Shown here: in pieces, positions 34,401-43,394 of the stretch
Numbering within the stretch: position 1 is the stretch's first letter
How the letters are laid out: each line of letters starts with the position of its first letter
Source of the DNA: Monodelphis domestica
Lineage: Eukaryota > Chordata > Mammalia > Didelphimorphia > Didelphidae
Assembly: GCF_027887165.1 (NCBI RefSeq)
Contig: NC_077228.1
Coordinates: forward strand, 179,234,499-179,298,498
Length of the DNA stretch: 64,000 nt
Direction: 5' to 3'
The notes under the pieces: generated by a model
Database searches by the model: none
The model's input: only the letters and a program-made list of their open reading frames with translations
Told to the model about the DNA's origin: nothing
Position numbers and translations under genes: made by a program

Positions 34401-34805
34401 TCTGTCTGCCTGAGTTTCCTTGCCTGTAAAATGAGATAATAGCACTTGCCTCCCAGAGTTGTTATAAGGATCAAATGAGATTTTTTTTGTTAAGCACTTG
34501 GTACAGTGCACAGCACATATTAGGTGCATAATAAATGCTTATTTCCTTTTCTTCCTTTGGTCTACAACTTTGCAATTCTTAATGTGCGGAAGCAAAAAAA
34601 ACACAACCAACCACTATTCCTGCCACATATTATAATCCAATTTTGAGTTATATTATGCTGAAATTCTGTATTTAACATCTTATTTTCCCGTTTTTCTACC
34701 AGAGCCTATGTTCACCAGTACACAAAGTTTGGAATTGAAGAGGAGGACTTTTTAGACAGCTTCACGGTATTGGAGCAAATCGTTGCCAGTTACTGCAACC
34801 TTTGA
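10250..34805 (+). CDS. TUBD1: Tubulin delta chain, complete (8 coding exons)
   Basis: Delta-tubulin is a non-canonical tubulin needed for triplet microtubules in centrioles and basal bodies. Exons: 10250-10421, 11372-11519, 13128-13344, 14256-14487, 19775-19939, 32362-32502, 33026-33209, 34703-34805. They sum to 1362 bases, 453 residues plus TGA, the human length. Every junction is GT-AG and keeps frame. Seen: the N-terminal nucleotide-binding start [13 protein letters not shown], the tubulin signature GGTGSG at residues 144-149 (read [11 protein letters not shown]), and WPYGTGEV. The C terminus is SYCNL, without the acidic tail of alpha and beta tubulins, as expected for delta. The start agrees with human [14 protein letters not shown]; here it is [15 protein letters not shown] see no break. 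Transcription comes from the CpG island shared with RPS6KB1. Introns are 0.5-12.4 kb and full of repeats. Confidence 0.97.
10489..10614 (+). other. Possible cryptic terminal exon of TUBD1
   Basis: Only 67 bases after the exon 1 donor comes a strong acceptor (TTCTTTTTTCTAG, AG at 10487-10488). AATAAA hexamers follow at 10596-10601 and 10609-10614. If used, the frame would add [10 protein letters not shown] and stop. Purely a sequence reading; it may equally be chance or a small retrocopy tail. Confidence 0.25.
11372..11519 (+). CDS. TUBD1: TUBD1 coding exon 2
   Basis: Opens after CTCTAG and reads [16 protein letters not shown], matching the human segment VPIARAVLVDMEPKVI. Ends two bases into codon 107, before GTAAGA. 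Confidence 0.95.
12381..12554 (-). mobile_element. Marsupial CORE-SINE, minus
   Basis: Read in reverse: 'gacttgcccagggtcacata', 'atttgaacccaagatctt' and the head complement 'ctgagccacctagcttcc'. The tail side is eroded. Confidence 0.8.
13128..13344 (+). CDS. TUBD1: TUBD1 coding exon 3 (tubulin signature)
   Basis: Opens after TATGTAG. Reads [14 protein letters not shown] and carries the phosphate-binding signature GGTGSG at residues 144-149. Ends in phase 0 at ...GTGE before GTAAGA. Confidence 0.95.
14256..14487 (+). CDS. TUBD1: TUBD1 coding exon 4
   Basis: Opens after CATAG. Reads [20 protein letters not shown] and ends YRRNPL in phase 1 before GTAATT. Confidence 0.95.
14886..15234 (+). mobile_element. 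hAT-like element, left half
   Basis: Starts CTGTGATGGCGAACCTATGG, a hAT-type end, and continues 'gggtaccaaaaaggacacag' with the C-rich interior seen at 749-1243. It stops without a right terminus exactly where the left arm of the 770-bp inverted repeat begins. Confidence 0.6.
15235..16004. repeat. 770-bp inverted repeat, left arm
   Basis: Every base pairs with 16572-17341 in reverse complement (coordinate sum 32576) except 15900 (A against C at 16676). There are no indels over 770 bases. The arm holds AG-rich unique-looking sequence, three short 'gtgtatatagaaagg' units at its outer end, and most of a SINE at its inner end. It lies in TUBD1 intron 5. Confidence 0.95.
15852..16034 (+). mobile_element. 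Marsupial CORE-SINE across inner end of left arm
   Basis: Head 'ggcagctagagtggttcagt', box B-like 'gggttcaaatat', tail 'ttaagatggaaggtaagag' and an A-run. The tail runs past the arm end at 16004, so the left copy is the uninterrupted one. Confidence 0.85.
16313..16571 (-). mobile_element. hAT-like element, right half, inverted
   Basis: Opens TAGTGATGGCGAACATTTTAGAG, here cited in part as GATGGCGAACATTTTAGAG. This is the reverse of the right terminus of the 749-1243 copy. It runs into C-rich interior and is cut at 16571, where the right arm of the inverted repeat starts. It lies in the spacer between the arms. Confidence 0.6.
16572..16726 (-). mobile_element. Marsupial CORE-SINE, truncated copy in right arm
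   Basis: Mirror copy of the SINE at 15852. It lacks the tail because the duplication breakpoint falls inside it. Confidence 0.85.
16572..17341. repeat. 770-bp inverted repeat, right arm
   Basis: Reverse complement of 15235-16004 with 769 of 770 positions matching. The first 155 bases are the SINE copy in reverse, truncated at its tail side by the breakpoint. Read on the plus strand, the arm contains AATAAA near 17205. Confidence 0.95.
17342..19774 (+). other. TUBD1: TUBD1 intron 5, right part: contents
   Basis: 17342-17930 is AT-rich and unassigned. 17935-18545 reads like an L2/CR1 LINE on the plus strand ('ggttctatcctcaaccatct', 'atagttcaggccctcgttac'). About 18560-19110 looks like an L3 3' region in reverse. 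19120-19260 resembles an L2-type 3' segment, and 19400-19480 ends with a LINE-like 'ggcacatagtgggtacttaa'. Nothing coding was seen. The last 200 bases before exon 5 are unremarkable. Confidence 0.45.
19775..19939 (+). CDS. TUBD1: TUBD1 coding exon 5
   Basis: Opens after CTTGCTAG. Reads [16 protein letters not shown] and ends ISNAKMEE in phase 1 before GTAAAA. Confidence 0.95.
20527..20700 (+). mobile_element. Marsupial CORE-SINE
   Basis: 'ggagcaactaggttgcccag', 'gtgaccctgggcaagtcact' and the tail 'aacataaggtaagag'. Old and diverged. Confidence 0.8.
20952..23066 (-). mobile_element. Endogenous retrovirus fossil with gag remnant
   Basis: Read on the minus strand, the high-coordinate end (about 22560-23066) looks like an LTR: it starts near TGTGGAAGAGGC and contains an AATAAA signal. 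About 21020-22105 encodes a Gag-like remnant with capsid features, including a major-homology-like stretch ([16 protein letters not shown]). No pol or env was recognised. A 35-base inverted copy of the LTR start (20952-20986 against 23032-23066) lies at the far end in place of a second LTR. An RTE-like repeat sits in the leader. It is broken, with at least three interruptions, and is old. Family beyond Orthoretrovirus-like Gag is not certain. Confidence 0.65.
22150..22355 (-). repeat. Interspersed repeat, copy 1 (RTE-tail-like)
   Basis: About 205 bases, roughly 90% identical by eye to 41507-41706 ('ggatgacaattgtctttgtg', 'aaaagtcgatgcacagagac', 'agtcccactctctcgg'). On the minus strand it ends in a trinucleotide run, as RTE-dependent elements do. 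Family not certain. Confidence 0.6.
23300..23489 (-). mobile_element. Marsupial CORE-SINE, minus
   Basis: 'aacccttactttctgtctta', 'ccagggtcacacagccagga', and the head complement 'cccacccagctgccccc'. Confidence 0.85.
23841..23886 (+). repeat. 46-bp exact direct repeat, copy 1
   Basis: Identical over 46 bases to 24620-24665, 779 bases away. Copy 2 is in its natural place at the start of a hAT-like element. Copy 1 has unrelated flanks and no further hAT sequence. Confidence 0.85.
23890..24612 (+). other. AT-rich intron stretch, nothing recognised
   Basis: TUBD1 intron 6 sequence with no repeat family or coding signal that I can name. Confidence 0.5.
24613..24826 (+). mobile_element. hAT-like non-autonomous element
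   Basis: Starts 'catgttggcaaaggcatggc', passes through the C-rich interior 'ccagcccctctgtccagtag', and ends 'ctctaaaagattcaccaaag', an eroded hAT right terminus like that at 1223-1243. Confidence 0.55.
24830..26030 (-). mobile_element. L1 3' end and ORF2 C-terminal region, minus
   Basis: T-rich tail complement at 24837, then marsupial L1 3' UTR landmarks ('gtaccacagtgtattggtct', 'tagtattccatcaccaacat'). It continues into the ORF2 end, which on the minus strand reads [20 protein letters not shown] and [20 protein letters not shown]. 5' truncated and with frame breaks. Confidence 0.85.
26085..26475 (+). mobile_element. L1 ORF2 C-terminal fragment, plus
   Basis: Translates to [20 protein letters not shown] and [16 protein letters not shown], the same ORF2 tail as the neighbouring minus-strand L1, but in opposite orientation and more diverged. 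Confidence 0.75.
26805..26991 (-). mobile_element. Marsupial CORE-SINE, minus
   Basis: 'acctttaccttccatcttgg', 'tgtccagggtctcacagctg', 'gagccacccagctgcccc'. Confidence 0.9.
27121..27281 (-). mobile_element. Marsupial CORE-SINE, minus
   Basis: 'cagaagagtggtaagggcta', 'gcccagggccacacagatgg', 'gtgccacccagctacccc'. Diverged. Confidence 0.85.
29638..29840 (+). mobile_element. Marsupial CORE-SINE
   Basis: Near-complete: 'gggcagctgggtagctcagt', 'gtgaccctgggcaagtcact', 'gacagaaggtcagggtttaa'. Confidence 0.92.
30490..30670 (-). mobile_element. Marsupial CORE-SINE, minus, diverged
   Basis: 'aatcccttatcttccatctt', 'aggatcacacagctgggaag', 'catatttgaaccca'. Confidence 0.8.
31751..31979 (+). mobile_element. 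Marsupial CORE-SINE
   Basis: 'gggcagctaagtgacccagt', 'gagacaggagatcctgggtt', and the tail 'taggcagaaggtaagagttt'. Lies tail to tail with the next SINE. Confidence 0.88.
31990..32180 (-). mobile_element. Marsupial CORE-SINE, minus
   Basis: 'aaacctttaccttccatctg', 'gcccagggtcacacagctaa', 'tctctaggcctggctctcag'. It sits about 180 bases upstream of TUBD1 coding exon 6. Confidence 0.88.
32362..32502 (+). CDS. TUBD1: TUBD1 coding exon 6
   Basis: Opens after CTGTTAAG and reads [17 protein letters not shown]. In the human protein as I remember it, this is IDRHVWPPLSGLPPLSK. It continues to [12 protein letters not shown] and ends in phase 1 before GTAAGC. This is one of the less conserved stretches of the protein. 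Confidence 0.95.
33026..33209 (+). CDS. TUBD1: TUBD1 coding exon 7
   Basis: Opens after CTACAAAG. Reads [18 protein letters not shown] and ends [10 protein letters not shown] plus two bases, before GTAAGT. Confidence 0.95.
33657..33823 (+). mobile_element. Marsupial CORE-SINE
   Basis: 'agctgggtggctcagtggat', 'acttcccagctgtgtgaccc', and the tail 'agatagaaggtaagag'. In TUBD1 intron 8. Confidence 0.88.
34300..34545 (+). mobile_element. MIR/Ther-1-type CORE-SINE
   Basis: Full CORE reading: 'gtgaccctgggcaagtcatt', 'ttccttgcctgtaaaatgag', 'ataaggatcaaatgagat', and the end 'ttaggtgcataataaatgct'. Old, pan-mammalian type. Confidence 0.8.
34703..34805 (+). CDS. TUBD1: TUBD1 coding exon 8 and stop
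   Basis: Opens after CTACCAG. Reads [20 protein letters not shown] and ends VASYCNL with TGA at 34803-34805. Confidence 0.96.
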
Positions 34806-35300
34806 TCTTGAGACAAGTCGCCTTCCCTAGAAGAAAGTATCTCTACAGACCCTGGATTGAAATATTTATATAGCACGTCCTCGATCAGGTTTCAAAAAAC
34901 CCAACTCTCTTGAAAAGAAAAATTGCCATCGTTACGGAGTACTTTGGTGAAGAATTGTCGGCATGGGTGCTCTCGGATAGAATACTCGGGTTCTGAAAAT
35001 CACCGGGGAAAAGTATGTTCTGTCTTTGCAGACAATTAACGCAGCCGCCTTCTTTCAACCACTAGCTTGTCCTGGAACCTTTAATGTTTAGTCCAAAAAA
35101 CGGCTAAGTTGAACCTGCCTCCTGGCAATACTGGCTGTTTGATCATGCTTACCTTGCAATTCTGGAGGTGGACTCGCGTTAATGAATACCCCGTGCCACA
35201 AGGGGGCAGTGTTGGCCAGCGCCTCGGTGGCATGGACATGGGCTTGCCTCCATTTCTCACCTCAGAGGAGCTGATTAAAGCTTCTATTTCACAATCAATG
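34806..35300 (+). other. TUBD1: TUBD1 3' UTR (extent inferred)
   Basis: Non-repeat, moderately CpG-bearing sequence directly after the stop. The first plausible poly(A) hexamer is ATTAAA at 35274-35279. AATAAA occurs later, at about 36153, so a longer form is possible. Confidence 0.5.
35274..35279 (+). terminator. TUBD1: Candidate poly(A) signal ATTAAA of TUBD1
   Basis: ATTAAA, the commonest variant hexamer, 470 bases after the stop codon and followed by a T/C-rich stretch. Confidence 0.35.
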
Positions 35301-35646
35301 TCCCAATGACGCCTGAATGTTAACCTAAACTACAACAAATGGAATAGGCGGCTACTTCCTTTATTTTCGTGGCTTTCTTTTTTCTTAAAAAACTTACTAG
35401 TTATTGCAGAACCTGATGGAATCTTCAGTTTTCATTACAAAATCACCCTTGATAACTATTGTAAGAGTATTTAAGGGGAGGAGGATGGCATGTTCCAGAA
35501 CAATTATATCTAGTCCGTGCTTTGAAATGGGTGCATGTATCTATATTATATACATTTGTAAATATACACATGTATATTGTTTTTATATATAAATATCTAA
35601 AGATTAATATAATTTAATATTTTTATATATATATATATATATATAT

Positions 35647-35841
35647 TAAATATCCTTACCTTCTGTCTTAGAGTTGATACTAAGTATCTGTTCCAAGGCA
35701 GAAGAGTGGTAAGGAGTAGGCAATTGGGGTAAAGTGACTGGTGCAGGGAGACACTGCTAGAAAGTACTTGGGGTCAAATTTGAACCCAAGACCTCCTATC
35801 TCCAGACCTGGCTCTCTATTCATTGAGCCACTTTGCTTCTC
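35647..35841 (-). mobile_element. Marsupial CORE-SINE, minus
   Basis: 'tatccttaccttctgtctta', 'cagaagagtggtaagg', 'atttgaacccaagacctcct'. Lies next to an AT repeat. Confidence 0.88.
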
Positions 35842-36699
35842 CCTCTGAAATGTATATTGACATATCAGACTGAATATTGCTTATCCTCTCCTTCCATATC
35901 CCCCCACCCTCACCACCACCGCCACCACCACCATTGCCTTAGGTAAAGCCTTGTTTCTCATTCAGAGATACATCATTTTGGGGAGTGGCCTGTGGTTTTT
36001 AGGAATAGAGTAGATGCATCAGACAAACGCCAGGTACCTGGGTGGAAGCTTGCCTTGCATTTAGAGGTTAGGAGTTATGGTTGGTTGGTTGATTTTTTTA
36101 AACCTCTGCTAAAGTGTCAGTAAATAAGTATTTACCTTTTAGTTGTATCTCAATAAACGTAAGGTGATAAAAAAGACCGAACAGATCAGCATTCAGTGAT
36201 TGAACGAGACAAAGAAAACTTGCAATCTAGCAGCTCTCTTGGAAGGAGAATGATACGTCTAAAAAGCACATCATCTATGCTGCACTGACAAACGTAAAGC
36301 GAAACCCGCATAGGAAAATTCGCCCTTTCTGCCAAATTTACCAGTAGCCACTTTTCTTTTTATTCAACTAAATGACAGTATACTGTTTGACTAGTTTCTT
36401 CCTTTTCTTTCCATATGGAAACAATTACCTTTTTTGCTGTTTTTCTTATCAACTGTTGCTATGATTAAAAATATTGAACTATATCTTATTTCTAAAGAAT
36501 GCAAAGAGTGGTCTGTACAACTGCTAATTTTTTAAAAGACACACCCCACGGCTGCATTGAGTTAACCTCTCAGTATTATTTTAAGCTTCATTTCGCAAAA
36601 CTCAGAATCGAATTCTTTTTTAAATGACATTTAAACAGTGAAGAGGCTCAAAAATACAAAATAACTTCCTGGAATAAAGGAATGTTTTGTTTTGTTTTG

Positions 36700-37040
36700 T
36701 TTTACATATTTCATTGTTCAAAATGTATTTCTATGTTATTCATATTTGCAATAGAGTGAGCCTTTAAGTCCTTTAACATCAAAACCCTCATCACATCCCT
36801 ATCGCACTACATGGTTGATCATATGTTTTTCTTCTGCATTTCCATTTCCACAGTTCTTTCTCTAGTTGTGAATAGCATCCTTTCTCCCTCTGGATTGCCC
36901 TGGGTCATTGCACTGCTGCTAGTAGAGAAGTCCATTACATTCGATTGTGCCACAGTGTATCAGTGTCTGTGTACAACGTTCTAGTTCTGCTCCTCTCACT
37001 GCATCATTCCAGTTCAGATGGAATTCCTCCATTTCTTGGA
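36700..37040 (-). mobile_element. L1 3' UTR fragment, minus
   Basis: 'ctgggtcattgcactgctgc', 'cattcgattgtgccacagtg' and 'agatggaattcctccatttc' match the marsupial L1 3' UTR in reverse. Confidence 0.8.
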
Positions 37041-37449
37041 ATAAAGCAATGTTAATGTATATCTACACCTGTCTCCTTTAGCCTAGAGATACAAATCTCT
37101 GATTGGAAGGCAATTTCCAAAAACAGCTCTAGGTTACGTGGACATTATTTGATGTTTGTGGAAGGAATAGCCAGGGATTTCATACACACACTTACCGAAA
37201 ATGGATCCCACCGTTGTACTTGGAAATGGGACTGATATTTAAATGTAAATTCGTTTTCTATTTTTGTACCATTAGTTCCAACTCTAAACAAAAGACTAAT
37301 TGTAGTTTAGCAATTTGAACTTGTATGTATTGGGGAGAGACCATTAATTTGTATAATTTAAGTTTATAGTCAGAGTTCCCTATTTATATAAAGACGATTT
37401 AGAAAATATTAAATTTGCTCCCTTCTATAATCCAAAGCTGTTTTTTTTT

Positions 37450-37627
37450 TAAATCCTTCCATCTTAATATTAATTCTAAGACAGAAGAGCAGGAAGGGCT
37501 AGGCAATTGGGGTTAAGTGTCTTGCCCAGCATCACACAGTTAGGAAGTGGCTAAAGTCAAATTTGAACCCAGGACCTCTCAACTCCAGACCTCCTTCTGT
37601 ATCTACTGTGCTACCTAGTGGCCCCCA
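37450..37627 (-). mobile_element. Marsupial CORE-SINE, minus
   Basis: 'cttgcccagcatcacacagt', 'aaatttgaacccaggacctc', 'gtgctacctagtggccccc'. Confidence 0.88.
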
Positions 37628-38399
37628 TAGCTACTTTACTCCTCAGGTAGAATTTTATACCCTAGAGATCTGCTGATCTATAAGGTGAAATCTTGTCCCA
37701 TTTGGGATATTGTGGTAGAGCTGTAATTTTTAATTAAAAAAAATTAAAAAAACTTAAGGCACTCGGGTCTGGAGCATGAAGGATTGACCTCCCTCAAGCA
37801 ATTTAATTTGATCTTTGCAGACAAAATAACAAGTCTTTTACAAATACATAAAGTCATGGGATTCTGAAGAAATGTGGAAATGACACTGTTTAAGTCCCTA
37901 TACAGCTTTAACATTGTCATAGAAGATTCAAATACTAAACACCCTTTCCCAGGTTGCTCTTTCAAACCTACTGATCCAAGGCTTTCACCATTCTATCCCA
38001 GCCTAACTTCCTGATTTCTAGTGTTCCTGCTACTGCTAATCCAAATACACAGGGTCTCTACCTAAATCATTCCCACCATTGTGCATTTCTGACACTATCC
38101 TAACCTACCAGGAAGAATTGTCCCCACTAGGAGTGCTGACAATCTGGCATCAAACAGCAAGTGTCAAGTTTCCCTATAATGTATGGCAACCAAATATACT
38201 CAACTTTTCCTCGAATAACACCCCTTCCAGCTGTATGAGTCTAATGTTGTTGGTGTCATCTATGTATCATATAGTTTACATTTAAATTTTAAGAGCTGAA
38301 TTATAACCTCTTCTCAAATCTTAAATTTACTAAGAATCTTTTCGCCATAAAAAGATGGAGAAGAATAATCAAAATCAAGGGACTGATGTGAATTATATC

Positions 38400-39010
38400 T
38401 GTTTTGGGGGGGGGACTTGAGGTGAACCCCAGGTTTGGGACAGGTACCCTTTGCAAGAATGCAAGAATCCATAATTTAGCTTAGAAATAAAAGGATAAAT
38501 TTATTAATTTGGTATTCCTGTTGAATTTGGCTGGGAGGACAGTGTAGGTGGGATTCTGCCTTGTAGAGGGGATGGATTCTGGGCTTCTTAAACCCTTTTT
38601 TGGCAGTAGGGTCTATGTGATCAAGGATGAGGGAATGGAATGAGGTCAGGCAGAAGCGGGGGATGTTTGTCACCTGACTAGGACTAGAGTGATGCTTTGT
38701 ATCCTGAAGACACAGGGTGGTTAGGCATAGTTTAGGGGGAAAGTAGATGTCCTAGATTGCAACCCAATAGTATCAGAGCATAACCAGAAAATGTATATTT
38801 GTGTCCATCTCGAAATCTAGGGGAGAATCCAAGGGGAATATTTCTCACAAGGGTCTTTCCTTATCAGGAGTCTCTGATGCCTTTTCTTCAGCATTACAAG
38901 AATGCAAGAAGGAAAGGAATTTTCCTGCTTTCTGTTTGACCTGAAACACCTCTAGTTGTTTTTAGGGCTTGGGGTGTCCAAGGGAAACCTAGGATCCCAT
39001 GCCATATCCA
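38400..39010 (-). mobile_element. Solo LTR-like fossil (class I type)
   Basis: On the minus strand the sequence has an LTR layout: a promoter-like upstream part, an AATAAA-type signal in its downstream part, and a terminal stretch with 'gtacctgtcccaaacctggg' and a C-run before the end. No internal retroviral sequence adjoins it, so it is probably a solo LTR. Ends are approximate. Confidence 0.45.
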
Positions 39011-41506
39011 ATAAGATCACAAATGGAAAAGTGGCTAATTTTGTTTTTGATTTACTTCTGGATTCTAGATCATTTCTATTTCATCCCTTGTTTAAAAGTC
39101 ACTCTTCATCACTGTGTTTCCCATTCTTAAACTTCTGTCTACAAATCTGCCTCTAGTCTCTCTCCATGTATTCATGTCCACTTTTCCCTCTGTCAGTCCA
39201 AGCTTGAAGCAGCCAGTGTCTGTCATGTTTGGGCATACAAGGGATCCTATCCAGCTTACAGATAAAATCAGGATTTGTGGCACACAGAGTCTATTTAGAT
39301 AAATAATTTCACTTAAAAGGGTATGTGGTATTAAAATATATTGAGATGGCAAGGTGGTGGGATAAAAGATTTCTTATTTTTAAGTACTCTTCTGCAACTT
39401 CTCACATGATGCAATATTAACCTTATTTATTATGGCAATTCCAGGCTGAATCAGAACATTTTCAGCAGCAGGAAGGATTGCACAAGAGGTTAAAACAAAC
39501 AATGCAAATGTTTCTAGTTTCTAGGGAACTTGGAACAGAAGCCAGTATGGCCTCCAAGATATGGGTAAGAAAAAGAATAAAAAGATGGAAAGCCAGTGAG
39601 GCAATAAGATAACAACAGAACTGCTAATGTCTAAAGAGGATTCCGGGAACAGATCTAGTGTTTTTTTAATCATATCAAGAATTTAGGGCACTTGATGACT
39701 TTTTTCTCCTTGAAGTGTTATTTTCTCAAGAAGGAAGCCATGAGCTGGATTGCTTTCAAAAACAAGTAAATTCTCCACTGATCCCTGCTATCTCAAAGTA
39801 ATACATTACTGCAATAAAACCTAAGCTCTCTGTGGGTGACTACTTTGTTTGTGTCTGCTGTGCCAAATACACAGTAGATAAGTGATACACTTTTGTTGAA
39901 TTCAACTGAGTCAAATGGACTCTTGCCTGTGGTGGAGCAGACATGATACCGAATGGCTTTTCCCATCTTACTTTCCATAGCAAGTAAGCACATTCTAAAT
40001 GTCTGGGGGCAAGGGCTCGGGAATTAAAGGACCTGGGACGAGACAAAGCAGCTTGTCTCTACTAGAAGCCAGCTCAGAGAAACATCATAAAAGAAGGCAT
40101 GCCATGAAGTAAAATCTGGACATTTCCCTGAGTGAAGGGTATAAGTCACATTTATGTGGTCAGAATGAGACAGGATATGAGCACCAAAGAATGAATAATG
40201 AACTGTTCAAAATAATAGAAGCAGATGACAAAGCACACAGTGAAACCAACTCACGATTCCTCATGTGGGAAAGTAGAGCACCCTCACGTAGCCAGTTAAA
40301 GTCTGAGAAAACAACACTGGATCCATGGTTTCATTGTGTCTATTTCCTGGTGTGATCACAACTCACCCACCACCTCATCCTGTGCTGTTCCCGTATATCT
40401 TTGCTGTAAGCCTGCCAAAGAGGTGTTACCCCAGCGTGCTAGACATTGAGTGGGTCCCAGGGCAGCAGCTTCGGCTAGCCATCTGTTACCCCCTCACTTG
40501 TACCATGTAATTAGCCCGCCTCCTTTTCAGGTCATGCAATTTTGTTTACAATGTCCAGAGATAAAATAAGGGTCTGAAAATAGGGAAATGAAATTGTCCA
40601 AAACTACCAAAGTTGTAATGAAACATAGATGCCAAGTACCCCATCCTCCAAAACGGGCCTGAAAGATAAATCCGTTGTTCAGGTTAGAAAAGGAGAGGGG
40701 TGGTCTAAACCGCAGACACATTCCCCTGAGACCTCCCCAGGCCAAGAACCCGCAAGACCTTGGAGTCCTGGGCACAGTTGTTAATACCTGGAGATGAGCT
40801 CAGTTCAAGGGGCAAAGAAAGAGGGCAAATAATTAAAAAGAAGGTAAGGGCAAAAAGATTTCATTTTGATCCATTAGAACCAAAAGCTTCAGGATATAGC
40901 TTTAAAGAACACCCCACTGGCAGAAAGCAATTTGGCTCTGGAGTTGGGAGCCAAGGAAGGTAGAAAGGCAGAGACTAACCTGTGGGGTATTATCTTCAAA
41001 GGGTTTGAATGGACTTGGAGGAAAAATACAACTTTAAATGACTATGAAATATGTCTGAAAAAGCAAGAGAAATCTGTGTTAAAGGACTGTGCTACCTCTC
41101 CGTTCAGAAACCAGAGAAAGGTTTTTTATTATCTCGAGTTTGATTCTAGACATTGTAAGTCAGAAGCATTGAAGAAAAACCAGCATCAGAAATCAACTTT
41201 GATCTTAGTGGCGTCACTCCCATCCATCCCAGAGAATTTTCCAGCTTCCTTTCTGCTATCCTTCTGAAAACATGCAAGACAAGGTACCACCACAGGCGCA
41301 AATCATCATGTCAGGATCCTGACAAGAGTCAACATGTCTATTTCATCACACACAGACCTCGACTTACCTGGAGAGATGGACTTGCCCTAGTCCATCGTTT
41401 TCAAGTCTATCATTATCATCCAAGTAAACCTCCCCTTTCTGAGCTCTAATGCTGTTGGCAAATGGAGTAATAGTGATCACATGGTATCAATTAATTAGTG
41501 TGTCTG
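39011..41506. other. Intergenic stretch, nothing recognised
   Basis: About 2.5 kb without a SINE, LINE or coding signal I can name. This is an unusually long repeat-free run for this window. Several short open frames exist, but none has a recognisable product. Confidence 0.5.
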
Positions 41507-41706
41507 ACTGTAGTAGTAGTAGTCGTCTCTCCATAACCGAGGATGACAATTGTCTTTGTGTGCTTTCATCTGTGATGTAGATGAGTGTGCACAAAGACAC
41601 TTGTGCGTGAAGGAGATTTAAGTGGAAAAGTCGATGCACAGAGACAGTCCCACTCTCTCGGTGTTGGAAGCCTGGGTCCAGTGGCATGAAAAGTCGTTAC
41701 ACCTGG
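41507..41706 (-). repeat. Interspersed repeat, copy 2 (RTE-tail-like)
   Basis: Matches 22150-22355 in the same orientation. On the minus strand it ends in a (CTA)n run. Confidence 0.6.
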
Positions 41707-41884
41707 AGATTTTCTCAGCTGTATAAATACTATTGCACTATATTCAGACATTAGAAAATTAGATAAAATTATATAGACTGAAATAAGTGTCTGACTGACC
41801 AACCTCAAAAACCCAGAGATCATTTACTACAGTTTGTAATGAACCTACTACCAAAGGACACTGAATGGAAAGCAGCCCTTATTC

Positions 41885-43270
41885 TTTTTTCCCAATGTTT
41901 TATTGATATTTTCTGTTCCTCACATCATCATAGTATCCCAGGTATCCCTCCACTGCCCCACCACAAGAGTTGCCCCCTATGACAAGTAGTATTAAAAGAA
42001 AGCCAGCATAACCATTCGATATATTGAAAAAGTTCAAAAACATGTATAATGTGTTAACACCTGAGGACATCCCACGTCCACAAAGTGGCAGGTTGGGAGT
42101 GGCTTCACCTATCTCTTCATTCAGCTCCTCATCATCTTTATAATTTAGTGACTTCTGATTTGTTGGTGTGTCATTGATCTTTCCACATACATTGTTGTGT
42201 TTGCTGTGTGTATTGCTTTCTTGGCTCTGCTTACATCACTGCATCAGTTCACGTGGACCTTTCTATGTTTCTCATGTTCACCAGGCACATCATTTCTCAC
42301 AGTACAATAATACTCCATTATCTTCATGTGCCAGTTTGTTTAATCATTCCCCAATTTTTAGCCATCACACAAAAAAGTACTACTATAAATATTTATATAT
42401 TTTTTCACTTTTTTCATTCTGATGGTTGCCTTGGGATATAAGCCCAGGTATGGAGTCAAAAGGTAGGGACATTTTAGTCACTTTATTTGCATAATTCCAC
42501 ATTGATTTCCAAAACTGTTGTACTATTGCACTGAAGTGTTCAGGGAAGACTAGTACCTCTGGTGGGACAGCTTGTCTGTCCCTCTTCCAAGTGGTTTTCT
42601 TCTTTGGTGTCCTCTTACAGCTAGCTCTCACTTGTGATTCCAAGAAGCTGTAGCATGCACAGCAACCACATTCTGGTAAACCATTTTGGCAGGCAGGCTA
42701 AACAAAGTAGAGAGTAACTGACAAGCCTCAAACCTATAGGTGATTAGGAGGGTGTCTACCCCAGGTGTGTGAAGATATGCCCCTATGAAATGAGCAGATG
42801 ATAACATTTTGTCCCAACAGCCATGAAAGTGGTAGAACAAGTGCTGTGGAACCCATAGAACTTGGTTAGACGTTGAAAATGCCAAGGTCATCCACTGCAT
42901 CCAAGCCATCACTAGTCATCTTGACTTTTGTCTTGCCATTGAACTTCATGACTCTGGAAGAGAGTAAACTTGATGACTTTGTACAACTCTGTCTCACTTC
43001 AACCTAATTTATGCGCAAGTCAAAAAAAATGTAATGTCACATTTTTGGATCCTCATGAAGTACAAAGGGCAACAACCAATCAACAATGTTATAGCTCTAT
43101 TACAATGTATTAGTGTGCTTATCATTCTACAACTTCTCCAACACTGACTGCAGCCATTTGTTGGGTCATTTTTGCCAGTTTTCAGGATGTAAGCTGAAAT
43201 TTCAGGGTGGTTTTGATTTGCATTTCTCAGCATCTGTTGAGATGATTGTGTAGTTTGGAATGTTTTGGTT
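41885..43270 (-). mobile_element. Old L1 3' region, minus, interrupted
   Basis: Parts at about 41885-42535 and 43035-43270 read as L1 3' UTR and the ORF2 end in reverse ('actgcatcagttcacgtgga', 'aataatactccattatcttc', 'ggttttgatttgcatttctc'). The middle (42540-43035) is foreign, with an RTE-like 3' segment. Confidence 0.6.
42540..43035 (+). mobile_element. RTE-clade LINE 3' segment
   Basis: 'aggtcatccactgcatccaa', 'gtcatcttgacttttgtctt' and 'gactctggaagagag' recall the marsupial RTE 3' end. The first half (42540-42870) is assigned by continuity only. Confidence 0.5.
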
Positions 43271-43394
43271 TTAAATATGATTATGTTGATTGTTTTCTTA
43301 ATTGAACCATCCTTGTATCCGGCTTGATCAGAATGAATGATTTCTTGGATAAATCATTGTAGTCTGATAAGATTGTTTAAAAATTTTGAGTCAA

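Larger units (their letters stand above)
35301..38399. other. Intergenic interval: contents
   Basis: SINEs at 35647-35841 and 37450-37627, an (AT)n run near 35618-35646, and an L1 3' fragment at 36700-37040. 35850-36690 and 37640-38390 hold no gene or repeat I can name. Confidence 0.5.
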
